Notes: generated from the letters alone by a model not told the origin. Positions 1 to 7,408 are shown, counted from the stretch's first letter. The stretch is 15,692 bases of DNA from an uncultured Lachnospiraceae bacterium (GCA_910576895.1 CAJTJZ010000070.1:1-15692); one strand, 5' to 3'. Made by a program: numbers and translations.

Positions 1-7
1 AATTCAT

Positions 8-30
8 CTCACCACCTATAGAGGTGGGAG
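8..30. other. Hairpin at the left edge, possible IS200/IS605-type end
   Basis: CCACCT (12-17) pairs with AGGTGG (22-27) around the loop ATAG, and CTC (8-10) pairs with GAG (28-30) across a bulged A. AATTC also occurs on both sides (1-5 and 31-35). No T-run follows, so it is a poor terminator. From memory, right ends of IS200/IS605-type elements in Clostridia often carry such a hairpin followed by TTCTTGC-like sequence, and TTCTTGC does occur at 33-39. No transposase gene is visible, so this remains a guess; a regulatory hairpin or the end of an upstream unit is equally possible. Confidence 0.35.
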
Positions 31-35
31 AATTC

Positions 36-62
36 TTGCACAGTTTAGTTAAAAATTATAAA
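36..62 (+). promoter_or_regulatory. Possible promoter of the PepSY protein gene
   Basis: TTGCAC (36-41) and TATAAA (57-62) are separated by only 15 bp, so the match is suboptimal. A TATAAT at 67-72 lies too close to the ribosome binding site (79-82) to be useful. The call is weak. Confidence 0.3.
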
Positions 63-88
63 AAAATATAATTAGATTGGAGAAAATA

Positions 89-835
89 ATGATAAAATTT
101 ACAAAAAAAATAATAATGGTTTCCCTAGCTGCCTGCTTTTTTAGTGCAATTCCTACTCAGATAAATGTATTTGCTGCAAAAATCAGCAATCAAGAGGAAG
201 CAAAGGCACTGGCATTAGAAAAAATTCCAAATGCTACAGTAACTGATATTGATACAGATAAAGAAAACGGTGTTCTTATCTATGAAGTAGATCTTATCAA
301 AGGAAAAAAAGAATATAAAATTACTTATCGTGCCAAAGATGCAAAAATTCTGGAATATGAATGGGAAAAAATGTATGTTAGCCCAAGTAAAAATAAAACA
401 ATAATAAAAGAAAGCAAATGCAAAACATTAGCAGAAAAGAAAGTAAAAAATGGTACAATAAAAGGTATTGTAAAGAAAACAGATGATGGAATTACCATCT
501 ATAAAGTAAAAATGACAGATAAACATAAATCCTATACCTTAAAATATCATGCTGGTACAGGAGCATTAATTGAATATGAATGGAAAGTTCTAAAAACTTC
601 TTCTAATAGTTCCAATTCTAATACAAATGATGATATTGGAATAGAAAAAGCAAAACAAATTGCACTTAATGATGCAGATGCAAAAAATGCAGAAGTAATA
701 AAAGCAGAATTTGATACAGATGATGGTATGGAAGTTTATGAAATTGAGCTTGCTGATGATACTTATGAATATGAATATAAAATTGATGCAAAAACAGGAG
801 AAATTTTAGAACAAGAAAAAGATTTTAATGATTAA
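89..835 (+). CDS. Secreted protein with three tandem PepSY-like repeats
   Basis: This is an exported protein of 248 residues. The ATG at 89 is chosen because GGAG (79-82) lies 6 nt upstream; a TTG at 77 would place the Shine-Dalgarno inside the gene. The N-terminus has Lys-rich residues (KFTKK) followed by a hydrophobic stretch, with a possible signal peptidase I site after VFA (about residue 29). LAAC at residues 13-16 also resembles a lipobox, but the chain stays hydrophobic after the Cys, so secretion looks more likely than lipidation. Three similar units follow (about residues 33-92, 106-165 and 184-246), each with an alpha helix containing A(K/E)..A and a beta hairpin ending in G.(I/L)(L/I)EYE or GEILEQE, which is the PepSY pattern. 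A short Ser/Asn linker separates units two and three. PepSY domains are thought to bind or inhibit peptidases at the cell surface; the target here is unknown. It appears monocistronic and ends at a shared terminator. Confidence 0.8.
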   Translation: MIKFTKKIIMVSLAACFFSAIPTQINVFAAKISNQEEAKALALEKIPNATVTDIDTDKENGVLIYEVDLIKGKKEYKITYRAKDAKILEYEWEKMYVSPSKNKTIIKESKCKTLAEKKVKNGTIKGIVKKTDDGITIYKVKMTDKHKSYTLKYHAGTGALIEYEWKVLKTSSNSSNSNTNDDIGIEKAKQIALNDADAKNAEVIKAEFDTDDGMEVYEIELADDTYEYEYKIDAKTGEILEQEKDFND

Positions 836-863
836 TTTTTTGTAATTAATTTTTATAAACAAA

Positions 864-901
864 AAAGGAATGGAAAAACGTATTACTACTTCCATTCCTT
901 T
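864..901. terminator. Bidirectional intrinsic terminator
   Basis: AAAGGAATGGAA (864-875) is perfectly complementary to TTCCATTCCTTT (890-901), with a 14-nt loop. A-rich sequence on the left gives a T-run when read on the minus strand, and T-rich sequence follows on the right. It lies between the convergent PepSY and chemoreceptor genes and can serve both. Confidence 0.8.
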
Positions 902-931
902 CTTATGCTTTCTTACTTTTACAAACTTTTT

Positions 932-2281
932 TTAACTTTCCATATACTGTTGTATTTTTCTTAAATCCGATATTAATTCCCTCGAATAATTTTCTGCTTC
1001 CATATATAGGCTTTCTGCATGTGCAGAATTTCCATCAAGCAATGCATGAATTACACTTGATCCATATCCATGAAATTTTTTATGTTTTTCTCCAAGGGCA
1101 TCCCATATTGCTTGTATTTCTTTTATCTCTGGTGTAATTGCATAATAAAAATGTCCAAATCCACATTTCTTATCATTTAACTGTAAGGGTATGATTGTCT
1201 TTTCTGTTACCATTTTTCTTAAATTTGCAAGCCATGTTTGATGTGCTGTAATCGCACTTCCAATATATTTTGCAAATTCCGTCCGATGCAAACGAAAAAA
1301 AGCATCTCTTGTCATATTCCCCATCTGTTTTGCCGCAGAATCTAATGCCTTTTCAATTCCTTTTACTGGCTCAATTGCTTTTCTTAAATCTACATTGACA
1401 TCACGCATAAAACTTGTACTGTCCCTTAATTGATTTTCCATCTCTGTCATAGAACTACTGATTTCTTCACTAACTGCAGCAAGAGAGCTAATAGAATCAT
1501 TTACTTTAGAAACACGTTGTTGATTTTCATGATTTAATCCCCAAATATTTTCAATTTTTTCTGTCATCATTTCCAATGATGTAATCGTATGAGAAACACT
1601 TTCTGCACTTTTTTGGGAAGCATTTTTAATTACCTCCACAAATTCTCCGATATTACTTGTCAGCTTCTGCGTTTCTGCTGAAAGTTCTCTAATTTCATCA
1701 GCAACAACAGCAAAACCTTTTCCTGCTTCTCCTGCTCTAGCTGCTTCAATCGATGCATTTAAAGACAAAAGATTTGTCTGCATAGAGATTGTATCAATAC
1801 CTGAAATCAAATTATCCATCTGATGAATGACTTGAAATAATTTTTCCATATCCTGTTTCATTTCATTAGATACTCTAATTGTTTGACTGGAAACTTCTTT
1901 AATTTCTGTTAGTTCCTCTTGTCCCATCTCTATCTTTTTATATACTTCTTGCGTTTCCGCAGATGCTTCGATAATTGTATTTGTTAATGCTTCATGCTGA
2001 TTTTCTGCATTAGAACCCTCTATAGATGTTCCAAAAATAACTTCCGAAGCCTTTACTACTTTCTGTGATATCTCAAGGATTTTATCTGTTTGAAACTGCA
2101 TGGTCAAATCAAGAGAACTAATTTGCATCAGGGCTTGTAAATTTTTTTCAAGCACTTCTTCAAATTGTTTTCTTCCTTTTAATAACCTTTCATAAATCTT
2201 CTTTAGCTCCGGTTCTTTGGAATAATCTATTTCTTTTAACTCAGAAATCGCTTCGATTAATTTTCTCTTATTTTTTTCCAA
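932..2281 (-). CDS. Soluble methyl-accepting chemotaxis protein with C-terminal CZB zinc-binding domain
   Basis: This is a cytoplasmic chemoreceptor of 449 residues with no membrane segment. Residues about 1-100 form a helical N-terminal region, followed by the long coiled-coil signalling domain (about 100-310). The hairpin tip at about 165-200 contains EAARAGEAGKGFAVVADEIR, the conserved contact site for CheA and CheW. The C-terminus (about 325-445) is a CZB domain: His347 (HQTW), Cys373 (CGFG), His400 and His404 (HKKFH) have the H-26-C-27-H-4-H spacing of the zinc ligands known from TlpD-type receptors. In that family CZB domains are linked to sensing of zinc, hypochlorous acid or redox state. 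The start is a TTG at 2281 with AAAGGA seven nucleotides upstream; no ATG lies near. The gene begins 15 bp after the amylase-family gene and is probably co-transcribed with it. It suggests a motile host. Confidence 0.93.
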   Translation of the reverse strand: MEKNKRKLIEAISELKEIDYSKEPELKKIYERLLKGRKQFEEVLEKNLQALMQISSLDLTMQFQTDKILEISQKVVKASEVIFGTSIEGSNAENQHEALTNTIIEASAETQEVYKKIEMGQEELTEIKEVSSQTIRVSNEMKQDMEKLFQVIHQMDNLISGIDTISMQTNLLSLNASIEAARAGEAGKGFAVVADEIRELSAETQKLTSNIGEFVEVIKNASQKSAESVSHTITSLEMMTEKIENIWGLNHENQQRVSKVNDSISSLAAVSEEISSSMTEMENQLRDSTSFMRDVNVDLRKAIEPVKGIEKALDSAAKQMGNMTRDAFFRLHRTEFAKYIGSAITAHQTWLANLRKMVTEKTIIPLQLNDKKCGFGHFYYAITPEIKEIQAIWDALGEKHKKFHGYGSSVIHALLDGNSAHAESLYMEAENYSRELISDLRKIQQYMES

Positions 2282-2296
2282 CTATCTTTCCTTTCT

Positions 2297-3964
2297 TTAT
2301 GAAATATAAACAATAGTACCTCGATTTGCTGGTAAATCCACAATTAGTTTTCCATCTCTAATTTGAACTTGTGTATTATAAATACTTCTATCTCCTACTG
2401 CCATCTGCTTTTCTTCCTCTTTCTTTCCATAGGAAATAGAAAGCACTTGTAATGCTTCTTCTAATGCTTTTTTTGCTTCTTTTACTTTTTCAAATTCTTT
2501 TTCTGTTTCTATTACCTCATTTGCTTTATTTAATACTTCTTTCCATTCTTCTAATCTTTTTGAGAATGTAAGACATGCTGTCTGTGTTTCTAAAAGCTTT
2601 TCTTGTACTTTTTGTATCTGTTCTTTCTTTTTAATATCTTCTATTTCCTTAGCTTCTTTCTTTATAGCCTCCTCTGCTACTTTTCTCTCCTCTTCACTTT
2701 TTTCTTCTGCCTGCAATAAATCAACTGCTTTGGAAGCATGGATTGGAAGGCGGATTTCTAAATGAGACATAGCATCATCATTATTCATTGCTGTAATGAC
2801 TGCTGTATTTGCAAATTTCCTTGCATAAGCATATTGACGATTTGTTAAAAGTAATTCTTCATATTCTCCATCGGTTAATTCTGCAAATTCTGCTTTCAAT
2901 TTTCCAAGCTTTACAAATAATTTTGTCAGTTCATTTTCTGTATCATAATTTTCATAATCTTTTAAATCAAGATAAGGGCGTAAATTCCAATCCGAACCAC
3001 GTTCTTTTTTTCCTTCAATGCCAAATTCTGATCCATAATAAATAGAAGGAATCCCCGGAACTGTATATTTTAATAATGCTACATTATACATATGCTCTTT
3101 ATTATTTAATTTTGAATAAATACGTTCTACATCATGATTATCAGCAAATGTATAAAGTTTGATGCCTTTACAAAGCTGATTTAAACGGCGAATGGTATGA
3201 GCAATTTCAAAATAATTATGATCATTATGTCCTGAAAATAATGCTTTATGCAATTCATAATTTGTTACGGAATGAAGTTTTCCATTATTTGCCCAACGAC
3301 TGTAATCCCCATGAATCACTTCACCCATTAACCAAAATTCTGGTTTTAATCTATCTGTCACCTGCCGCATTTCACTCATAAAATCATGATCAAGTACATC
3401 GGCTGCATCTAAACGAATACCATCAATATCAAACTCCTCCACCCAAAAGCGAATTGTATTAAAATGATATTGTTTTACTTCTGGATTCCTTTGATTTAAT
3501 TTTACAAGTAAATTATAACCGCCCCAATTTTCATAACTAAATCCATCATTATATTCTGTATTACCATAAAAATTTACATTACAATACCAATCTTTATAGC
3601 GAGAGTTTTCTCTATTTTTCTTAATGTCCTGAAAAGCAAAAAAGGATCGTCCTGTATGATTAAAGACGCCATCTACTATCACCTTTACTCCCATATTATG
3701 ACAGTTTTTCACAAATTCTTTAAAATCTTCATTTGTTCCAAGTCTGCAATCTACAAGACGATAATCTGTTGTTTCATAACCATGTCCTTCTGACTCAAAT
3801 AATGGCCCAATATAAATTGCATTACAACCTATTTTTTTTGCATGTCTTGCCCATTCATTTAACTGCTCAAAATGGGATTCCCTTTTCCCTTTATTTTCTT
3901 TTGCACAGCCACATAATCCCAAGGGATAAATGTGATAAAATACTGCACTATCATACCATGCCAT
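2297..3964 (-). CDS. GH13 alpha-amylase-family glycoside hydrolase with a coiled-coil insertion
   Basis: This is an intracellular enzyme of 555 residues with no signal peptide, predicted to hydrolyse alpha-glucan or maltodextrin bonds. The ATG at 3964 is chosen because GGAGG (3970-3974) lies 5 nt upstream; an in-frame ATG at 3976 would overlap the Shine-Dalgarno. Numbering from that upstream Met, GH13 region I is DGVFNH (102-107), region II is GIRLD with nucleophile Asp190, region III has acid/base Glu219 (MGE), and region IV is FADNHD with Asp282, so all three catalytic acids are present. The barrel ends at about 360 and a C-terminal beta domain begins at about 370. Residues 423-525 are instead highly charged, helical and coiled-coil-like (rich in Glu, Lys and Ala), after which beta strands resume (about 530-559, DGKLIVDLPANRGTIVYI). 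This insertion is not part of the usual family fold. The exact substrate cannot be read from sequence; neopullulanase or cyclomaltodextrinase-like activity is plausible. Confidence 0.9.
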   Translation of the reverse strand: MAWYDSAVFYHIYPLGLCGCAKENKGKRESHFEQLNEWARHAKKIGCNAIYIGPLFESEGHGYETTDYRLVDCRLGTNEDFKEFVKNCHNMGVKVIVDGVFNHTGRSFFAFQDIKKNRENSRYKDWYCNVNFYGNTEYNDGFSYENWGGYNLLVKLNQRNPEVKQYHFNTIRFWVEEFDIDGIRLDAADVLDHDFMSEMRQVTDRLKPEFWLMGEVIHGDYSRWANNGKLHSVTNYELHKALFSGHNDHNYFEIAHTIRRLNQLCKGIKLYTFADNHDVERIYSKLNNKEHMYNVALLKYTVPGIPSIYYGSEFGIEGKKERGSDWNLRPYLDLKDYENYDTENELTKLFVKLGKLKAEFAELTDGEYEELLLTNRQYAYARKFANTAVITAMNNDDAMSHLEIRLPIHASKAVDLLQAEEKSEEERKVAEEAIKKEAKEIEDIKKKEQIQKVQEKLLETQTACLTFSKRLEEWKEVLNKANEVIETEKEFEKVKEAKKALEEALQVLSISYGKKEEEKQMAVGDRSIYNTQVQIRDGKLIVDLPANRGTIVYIS

Positions 3965-3977
3965 AGTATCCTCCATT

Positions 3978-3994
3978 CTGCCACCAAAAGGCAG
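3978..3994 (-). promoter_or_regulatory. Small hairpin just upstream of the amylase ribosome binding site
   Basis: CTGCC (3978-3982) and GGCAG (3990-3994) form a 5-bp GC-rich stem with a 7-nt loop. In the minus-strand transcript it ends three nucleotides before the GGAGG. It might stabilise the leader or modulate translation; no known riboswitch is recognised. Confidence 0.3.
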
Positions 3995-4029
3995 CCGTAT
4001 ATTTTTTTAAAATTTCATCAATATGTCTT

Positions 4030-4059
4030 ATTATACATGAATCTATATAGCAGCGTCAA
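4030..4059 (-). promoter_or_regulatory. Sigma-A-type promoter of the amylase-chemoreceptor operon
   Basis: Read on the minus strand, TTGACG (4059-4054) and a perfect TATAAT (4035-4030) are separated by 18 bp. The predicted start is near 4023, giving a leader of about 60 nt to the ATG at 3964. The -35 box is also the right arm of a short inverted repeat (GGTCAA, AAAAC, TTGACG), so a repressor or activator could act there. Confidence 0.75.
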
Positions 4060-4078
4060 GTTTTTTGACCGCCAGTAT
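4051..4078. repeat. Imperfect palindromic repeat, copy 1
   Basis: TTTTTTGACCGCCAGTAT (4061-4078) matches TTTTTTGACTGCTAGTAT in copy 2 with two differences. The element extends into the -35 region of the amylase promoter. GTCAA and TTGAC flank the A/T run, giving an imperfect dyad. It lies just downstream of the TIGR04086 gene. Confidence 0.5.
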
Positions 4079-4085
4079 TAATTTC

Positions 4086-4451
4086 TTAACTAAACATTCC
4101 GCCAAACATTCCCCCAAGTGTACACATTACAAAAATCATTCCCATAGTTCCCGGTGCAGATACTAACATTCCATTCATTAAAAAAGAAATTACAAAAAGA
4201 ATTGCAAAATATAAAAATCCCGCAAGAATCCCCCAAAGAAATCGCTTTGATTTTGCACCATGTCCAGCAGCAAATCCGGCAACAAGCGAAGAAAATAAAT
4301 AAGAAAAAATCATTCCTGCACGTAAAAAATTGTAAGATACTTCTGTTTTTAACAATAAAAATGCAAGAATTAATAATACAATTCCTGTAAATACATAAGA
4401 AACTAAAATCGCTCTTAATAGCCCTAGTACTCTATTTGCGGAATATTTCAT
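4086..4451 (-). CDS. TIGR04086 family small membrane protein
   Basis: This integral membrane protein of 121 residues has four predicted transmembrane helices (about 13-34, 44-64, 71-93 and 101-120). A loop with basic residues (GHGAKSKR) lies between helices two and three, and the C-terminus is rich in Gly and Met (TLGGMFGGMFS). Length, topology and the AGxxAG-type helix agree with the TIGR04086/YrzE-like family, whose function is unknown to me. AAAGGA lies about 10 nt before the ATG. In many Clostridia this gene, as I recall, follows tgt and yajC directly; here a PHP gene on the opposite strand separates them. No clear terminator follows, so transcription may run into the amylase operon. Confidence 0.72.
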   Translation of the reverse strand: MKYSANRVLGLLRAILVSYVFTGIVLLILAFLLLKTEVSYNFLRAGMIFSYLFSSLVAGFAAGHGAKSKRFLWGILAGFLYFAILFVISFLMNGMLVSAPGTMGMIFVMCTLGGMFGGMFS

Positions 4452-4512
4452 AATTTTTAATTCCTTTCTTAAAAACTTCTGTTATTTTTTAAACAGAATC
4501 CTTTATCACTTT

Positions 4513-4546
4513 ATACTAAGCAATTAATTTTTTTGACTGCTAGTAT
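4513..4546. repeat. Imperfect palindromic repeat, copy 2
   Basis: ATACTA (4513-4518) is the reverse complement of TAGTAT (4541-4546), and GCAATTAA and TTGACTGC inside continue the dyad with two mismatches around a T-run. It sits about 60 bp upstream of the TIGR04086 start. No good -35/-10 pair for that gene is visible, although AGTATAAAG on the minus strand could be a -10 region. Confidence 0.5.
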
Positions 4547-4602
4547 AAAAACATTCTTACTATTTAATATATATGTAAACTCCTTCAAAAATAGACTTTT
4601 TA

Positions 4603-4631
4603 TTGATAAAAATATAATTTTGATTTATAAT
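4603..4631 (+). promoter_or_regulatory. Sigma-A-type promoter of the PHP gene
   Basis: TTGATA (4603-4608) and a perfect TATAAT (4626-4631) are separated by 17 bp. The predicted transcript starts near 4638, leaving an AT-rich leader of about 80 nt in which I see no structure. Confidence 0.75.
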
Positions 4632-4716
4632 GATTTTTAATTTATGCTTTGTAAATAAGAAAATAAAACTAAGATTTTTCATAATTTGAAATTATAGAAA
4701 GGATTTTATAATAACA

Positions 4717-5592
4717 ATGAAACGAATTGATCTTCATGTACACTCTAATGTTTCTGATGGCACTTTTGATCCATCTTATGTTGTAGAACTTGCATATCGT
4801 GCTGGATTATCTGCTATAGCATTAACCGATCATGATACAATCGCTGGCATTTCAGAAGCTTTCTATGCTGCCAAACAATATGAAACTGCAAAAACACCTT
4901 TAGAAATCATTCCCGGAGTAGAAATCTCTGTTGGATATAAAGATAGAGATATTCATATGCTTGGATTAATGATTGATTACAAGAATCAAGCACTTATCTC
5001 TGTTTTAGAACAAATTCGCAGAGAACGTGATATTAGAAATATAAAAATGGCAGAAAATCTTGCAAATGATAACATTGATATTTCTATAGAAAAATTATTA
5101 GAACAAGAAGAAGAAAACACTGTAATTACTAGAGCACATTTTGCGAAATATCTTGCCAAACATCATTATGCAAAAGATATCAAAGATGCTTTTAAAAAAT
5201 ACTTAGAAATTGATGGAAAATATTATGTTTCCAGAAATTATATTTCACCAGAAGATGCCATTACATTTATTCGTAATGCTGGCGGCATTCCGATACTGGC
5301 ACATCCACTTTTATACAAACTTCCAAATCCGGAACTGGAAACTCTTATAAAACGCCTTGCAGATCATGGACTACTTGGACTGGAAGCTATTTATTCTAGT
5401 AATATAGGACAAGAGGAACAATATCTTAAAACATTAGCAAAAAAATATCATCTTGAAATTTCTGGCGGAACTGATTTTCATGGAGCAAATAAACCAGATT
5501 TACAAATTGGAATTGGCAGAGGAACTATGGCAATTGATTATCAAATCCTTGTGGATTTAAAAAAACGATTACAACAGGAAAAAGATTCTTAA
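4717..5592 (+). CDS. PHP-domain metallophosphoesterase (RNase AM/nucleoside bisphosphatase-like)
   Basis: This is a cytoplasmic enzyme of 291 residues with a complete PHP metal centre: DLHVHS (His7, His9), Asp14, LTDHDT (His39), PGVEIS (Glu69), DIH (His80), AHP (His196) and GGTDFHG (Asp253, His255). Its length and motif order match the YciV/TrpH-like group. Characterised members hydrolyse 3',5'-nucleoside bisphosphates or trim 5' ends of RNA; the substrate of this copy cannot be decided from sequence. AAAGGA lies 13 nt before the ATG, a long spacing, but no better start exists and the HVHS motif directly follows. The gene stands alone on the plus strand between a minus-strand TIGR04086 gene and yajC, and has its own promoter and terminator. 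Confidence 0.87.
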   Translation: MKRIDLHVHSNVSDGTFDPSYVVELAYRAGLSAIALTDHDTIAGISEAFYAAKQYETAKTPLEIIPGVEISVGYKDRDIHMLGLMIDYKNQALISVLEQIRRERDIRNIKMAENLANDNIDISIEKLLEQEEENTVITRAHFAKYLAKHHYAKDIKDAFKKYLEIDGKYYVSRNYISPEDAITFIRNAGGIPILAHPLLYKLPNPELETLIKRLADHGLLGLEAIYSSNIGQEEQYLKTLAKKYHLEISGGTDFHGANKPDLQIGIGRGTMAIDYQILVDLKKRLQQEKDS

Positions 5593-5606
5593 AATTATTA
5601 CAAATT

Positions 5607-5657
5607 AAAAAAGGATTGCTATAGAATATCTCTCATTTTTATAACAATCCTTTTTTT
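5607..5657. terminator. Bidirectional intrinsic terminator
   Basis: AAAAAAGGATTG (5607-5618) pairs with CAATCC plus a T-run (5645-5657), and TAT/ATA extends the stem beyond one mismatch. A-run and T-run tails allow use by the PHP gene (+) and yajC (-), which converge here. Confidence 0.8.
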
Positions 5658-5666
5658 CATCTTCTC

Positions 5667-6083
5667 TTATTTTTCTTTCTCTTTTTCTTTCTTTCCCTTT
5701 TTTTCATTTACTTCTATCGAACTGCTTCCATCCACTTTTTCTACTTCTACAATACTATCTTTCTTCATTGGGATTCGACAATTCTTATTATTTCCAAATT
5801 CCACAATTACAACATCATCCATAACGTCAATAATAACTCCATAAAATCCACTGACAGTTAAAACACTATCTCCTGCTGCCACTGTTGTCAACATAGCTGC
5901 ATGATTTTTCTCTTGCTTTCTTTGTGGACGAATTGCAATAAAGTAAAATGCTAAAATAACAATAGCAAAATATCCAACTGTCACTCCAATTCCTGCCATT
6001 CCGCCTCCAGCCGCTGCATCTGTACCTGCACCTGCATCAAGAAATAGCCTTGTAGCATGTAATGAAAAATTTAATAGTTCCAT
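5667..6083 (-). CDS. yajC: Preprotein translocase subunit YajC
   Basis: This small membrane protein of 138 residues is an accessory of the SecDF part of the Sec translocase. An Ala/Gly-rich N-terminus is followed by one transmembrane helix (about 33-51), the family's RPQRKQEK motif (52-59), a cytosolic beta-rich domain (VAAGDSVLTVSGFYGVI to CRIPMKKDSIVEVE, about 68-116) and a Lys/Glu-rich tail. AAAGGAG lies 9 nt before the ATG. It follows tgt by 40 bp, the classic tgt-yajC order in bacteria, and is probably expressed from the tgt promoter. secD and secF are not in the window. Confidence 0.93.
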   Translation of the reverse strand: MELLNFSLHATRLFLDAGAGTDAAAGGGMAGIGVTVGYFAIVILAFYFIAIRPQRKQEKNHAAMLTTVAAGDSVLTVSGFYGVIIDVMDDVVIVEFGNNKNCRIPMKKDSIVEVEKVDGSSSIEVNEKKGKKEKEKEK

Positions 6084-6123
6084 AATGATACTTCTCCTTT
6101 CTTAATCTTTATTTTCTATTTTT

Positions 6124-7254
6124 TTATCCCAATTCCTGCATCTGTTCCAGTTTTTCTTTTTTATACTGGGAAAACCGATCTTCTTCAATCGCTTCTCTAA
6201 TTTCTTCCATCATTTTATTATAAAAATATAAATTATGCAATACAAGAAGCCGAAGTCCTAACATCTCCTTTGCTTTTAATAAATGACGAATATAAGCTCT
6301 GCTGTAATTTCTGCAAGTCATACATTGACAACCTTCTTCAATTGGGCGATCATCAAGTTCATATTGTGCATTTAATAAATTTCTTTTTCCCTGATTTGTA
6401 TAAGCATGTCCATGCCTTCCATTTCTAGATGGATAAACACAATCAAAAAAATCAACTCCTCGCTCTACTGCTTCTAAAATATTTGCAGGAGTTCCAACTC
6501 CCATTAGATAAACAGGCTTTTCTAATGGAAGATATGGTACAGTTTCTTCAATAATATGATACATTTCTTCATGGCTTTCTCCCACAGCAAGACCACCAAG
6601 TGCATAACCATCCAATTCTAACTCTGAAATCCGCTTTGCATGATCAATTCTAATATCTGTAAATGTACCCCCCTGATTAATTCCAAATAAAAGCTGCTGC
6701 TTATTAATGGTATCCTCTTGTTGATTTAATCGATCCCTTTCCTTTTTACATCGCTCTAACCAACGCAATGTTCTATTTACAGAATCTATCATATATTCCC
6801 TTGTTGCTGGATAAGGAGCACATTCATCAAATGCCATTGCAATTGTTGATGCTAAATTGGATTGAATCTGCATACTTTCTTCTGGTCCCATAAAAATCTT
6901 TCTTCCATCAATATGAGAACGAAAATGAACACCTTCTTCTTTTATTTTCCGCAGCCCTGCTAAAGAAAATACTTGAAAACCACCAGAATCTGTAAGAATT
7001 GGACGATCCCAATTCATAAATTTATGCAGACCACCAAGCTTTTTTATTATTTTATCCCCCGGTCGTAGATGCAAATGGTATGTATTTGACAATTCTACCT
7101 GCGTACCAATTTCATAAAGATCCATTGTTGATACTGCACCCTTAATCGCTGCTACTGTTCCTACATTCATAAATACAGGTGTTTCAATAATACCATGTAC
7201 AGTAAGAAGTTTGCCTCGTTTTGCATAACCGTCCCTATGAACTAATTTATACAC
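6124..7254 (-). CDS. tgt: tRNA-guanine transglycosylase (queuine tRNA-ribosyltransferase)
   Basis: The enzyme exchanges guanine-34 of GUN-anticodon tRNAs for a queuosine precursor base. It is full length (376 residues). General acid/base Asp89 lies in LTDSGGFQVFSL, nucleophile Asp271 in DCVYPSRNGRHG, and the zinc site is Cys309, Cys311, Cys314 and His340; all match the known enzyme with a constant shift of seven for the later residues. GINQGG (191-196) and GGLAVGE (220-226) form substrate-pocket loops. The start is GTG at 7254 with AAAGGA 11 nt upstream; the N-terminus aligns with the family, and the next Met is at 29. It is first in an operon with yajC. queA and ruvB, common neighbours elsewhere, are absent here. 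Confidence 0.97.
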   Translation of the reverse strand: MYKLVHRDGYAKRGKLLTVHGIIETPVFMNVGTVAAIKGAVSTMDLYEIGTQVELSNTYHLHLRPGDKIIKKLGGLHKFMNWDRPILTDSGGFQVFSLAGLRKIKEEGVHFRSHIDGRKIFMGPEESMQIQSNLASTIAMAFDECAPYPATREYMIDSVNRTLRWLERCKKERDRLNQQEDTINKQQLLFGINQGGTFTDIRIDHAKRISELELDGYALGGLAVGESHEEMYHIIEETVPYLPLEKPVYLMGVGTPANILEAVERGVDFFDCVYPSRNGRHGHAYTNQGKRNLLNAQYELDDRPIEEGCQCMTCRNYSRAYIRHLLKAKEMLGLRLLVLHNLYFYNKMMEEIREAIEEDRFSQYKKEKLEQMQELG

Positions 7255-7313
7255 TCTTTTTAAATTCCTTTCTTAAAATACAAATAATTCCTATTTTTAT
7301 ACTACAAAGATAC

Positions 7314-7342
7314 AGTATAACAAGTCTTAAAAGCACCTGCAA
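7314..7342 (-). promoter_or_regulatory. Promoter of the tgt-yajC operon
   Basis: On the minus strand TTGCAG (7342-7337), a 17-bp spacer and TATACT (7319-7314) form a good sigma-A-type promoter, and TGT before the -10 gives an extended -10. It lies between the terminator of the upstream gene and tgt, with a leader of about 50 nt. Confidence 0.7.
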
Positions 7343-7408
7343 GCATAAATTTATGAAATAATCATAAAAAATATATCCTGTTTTTCTTTTTTATTTTTAT
7401 AAAAATTT

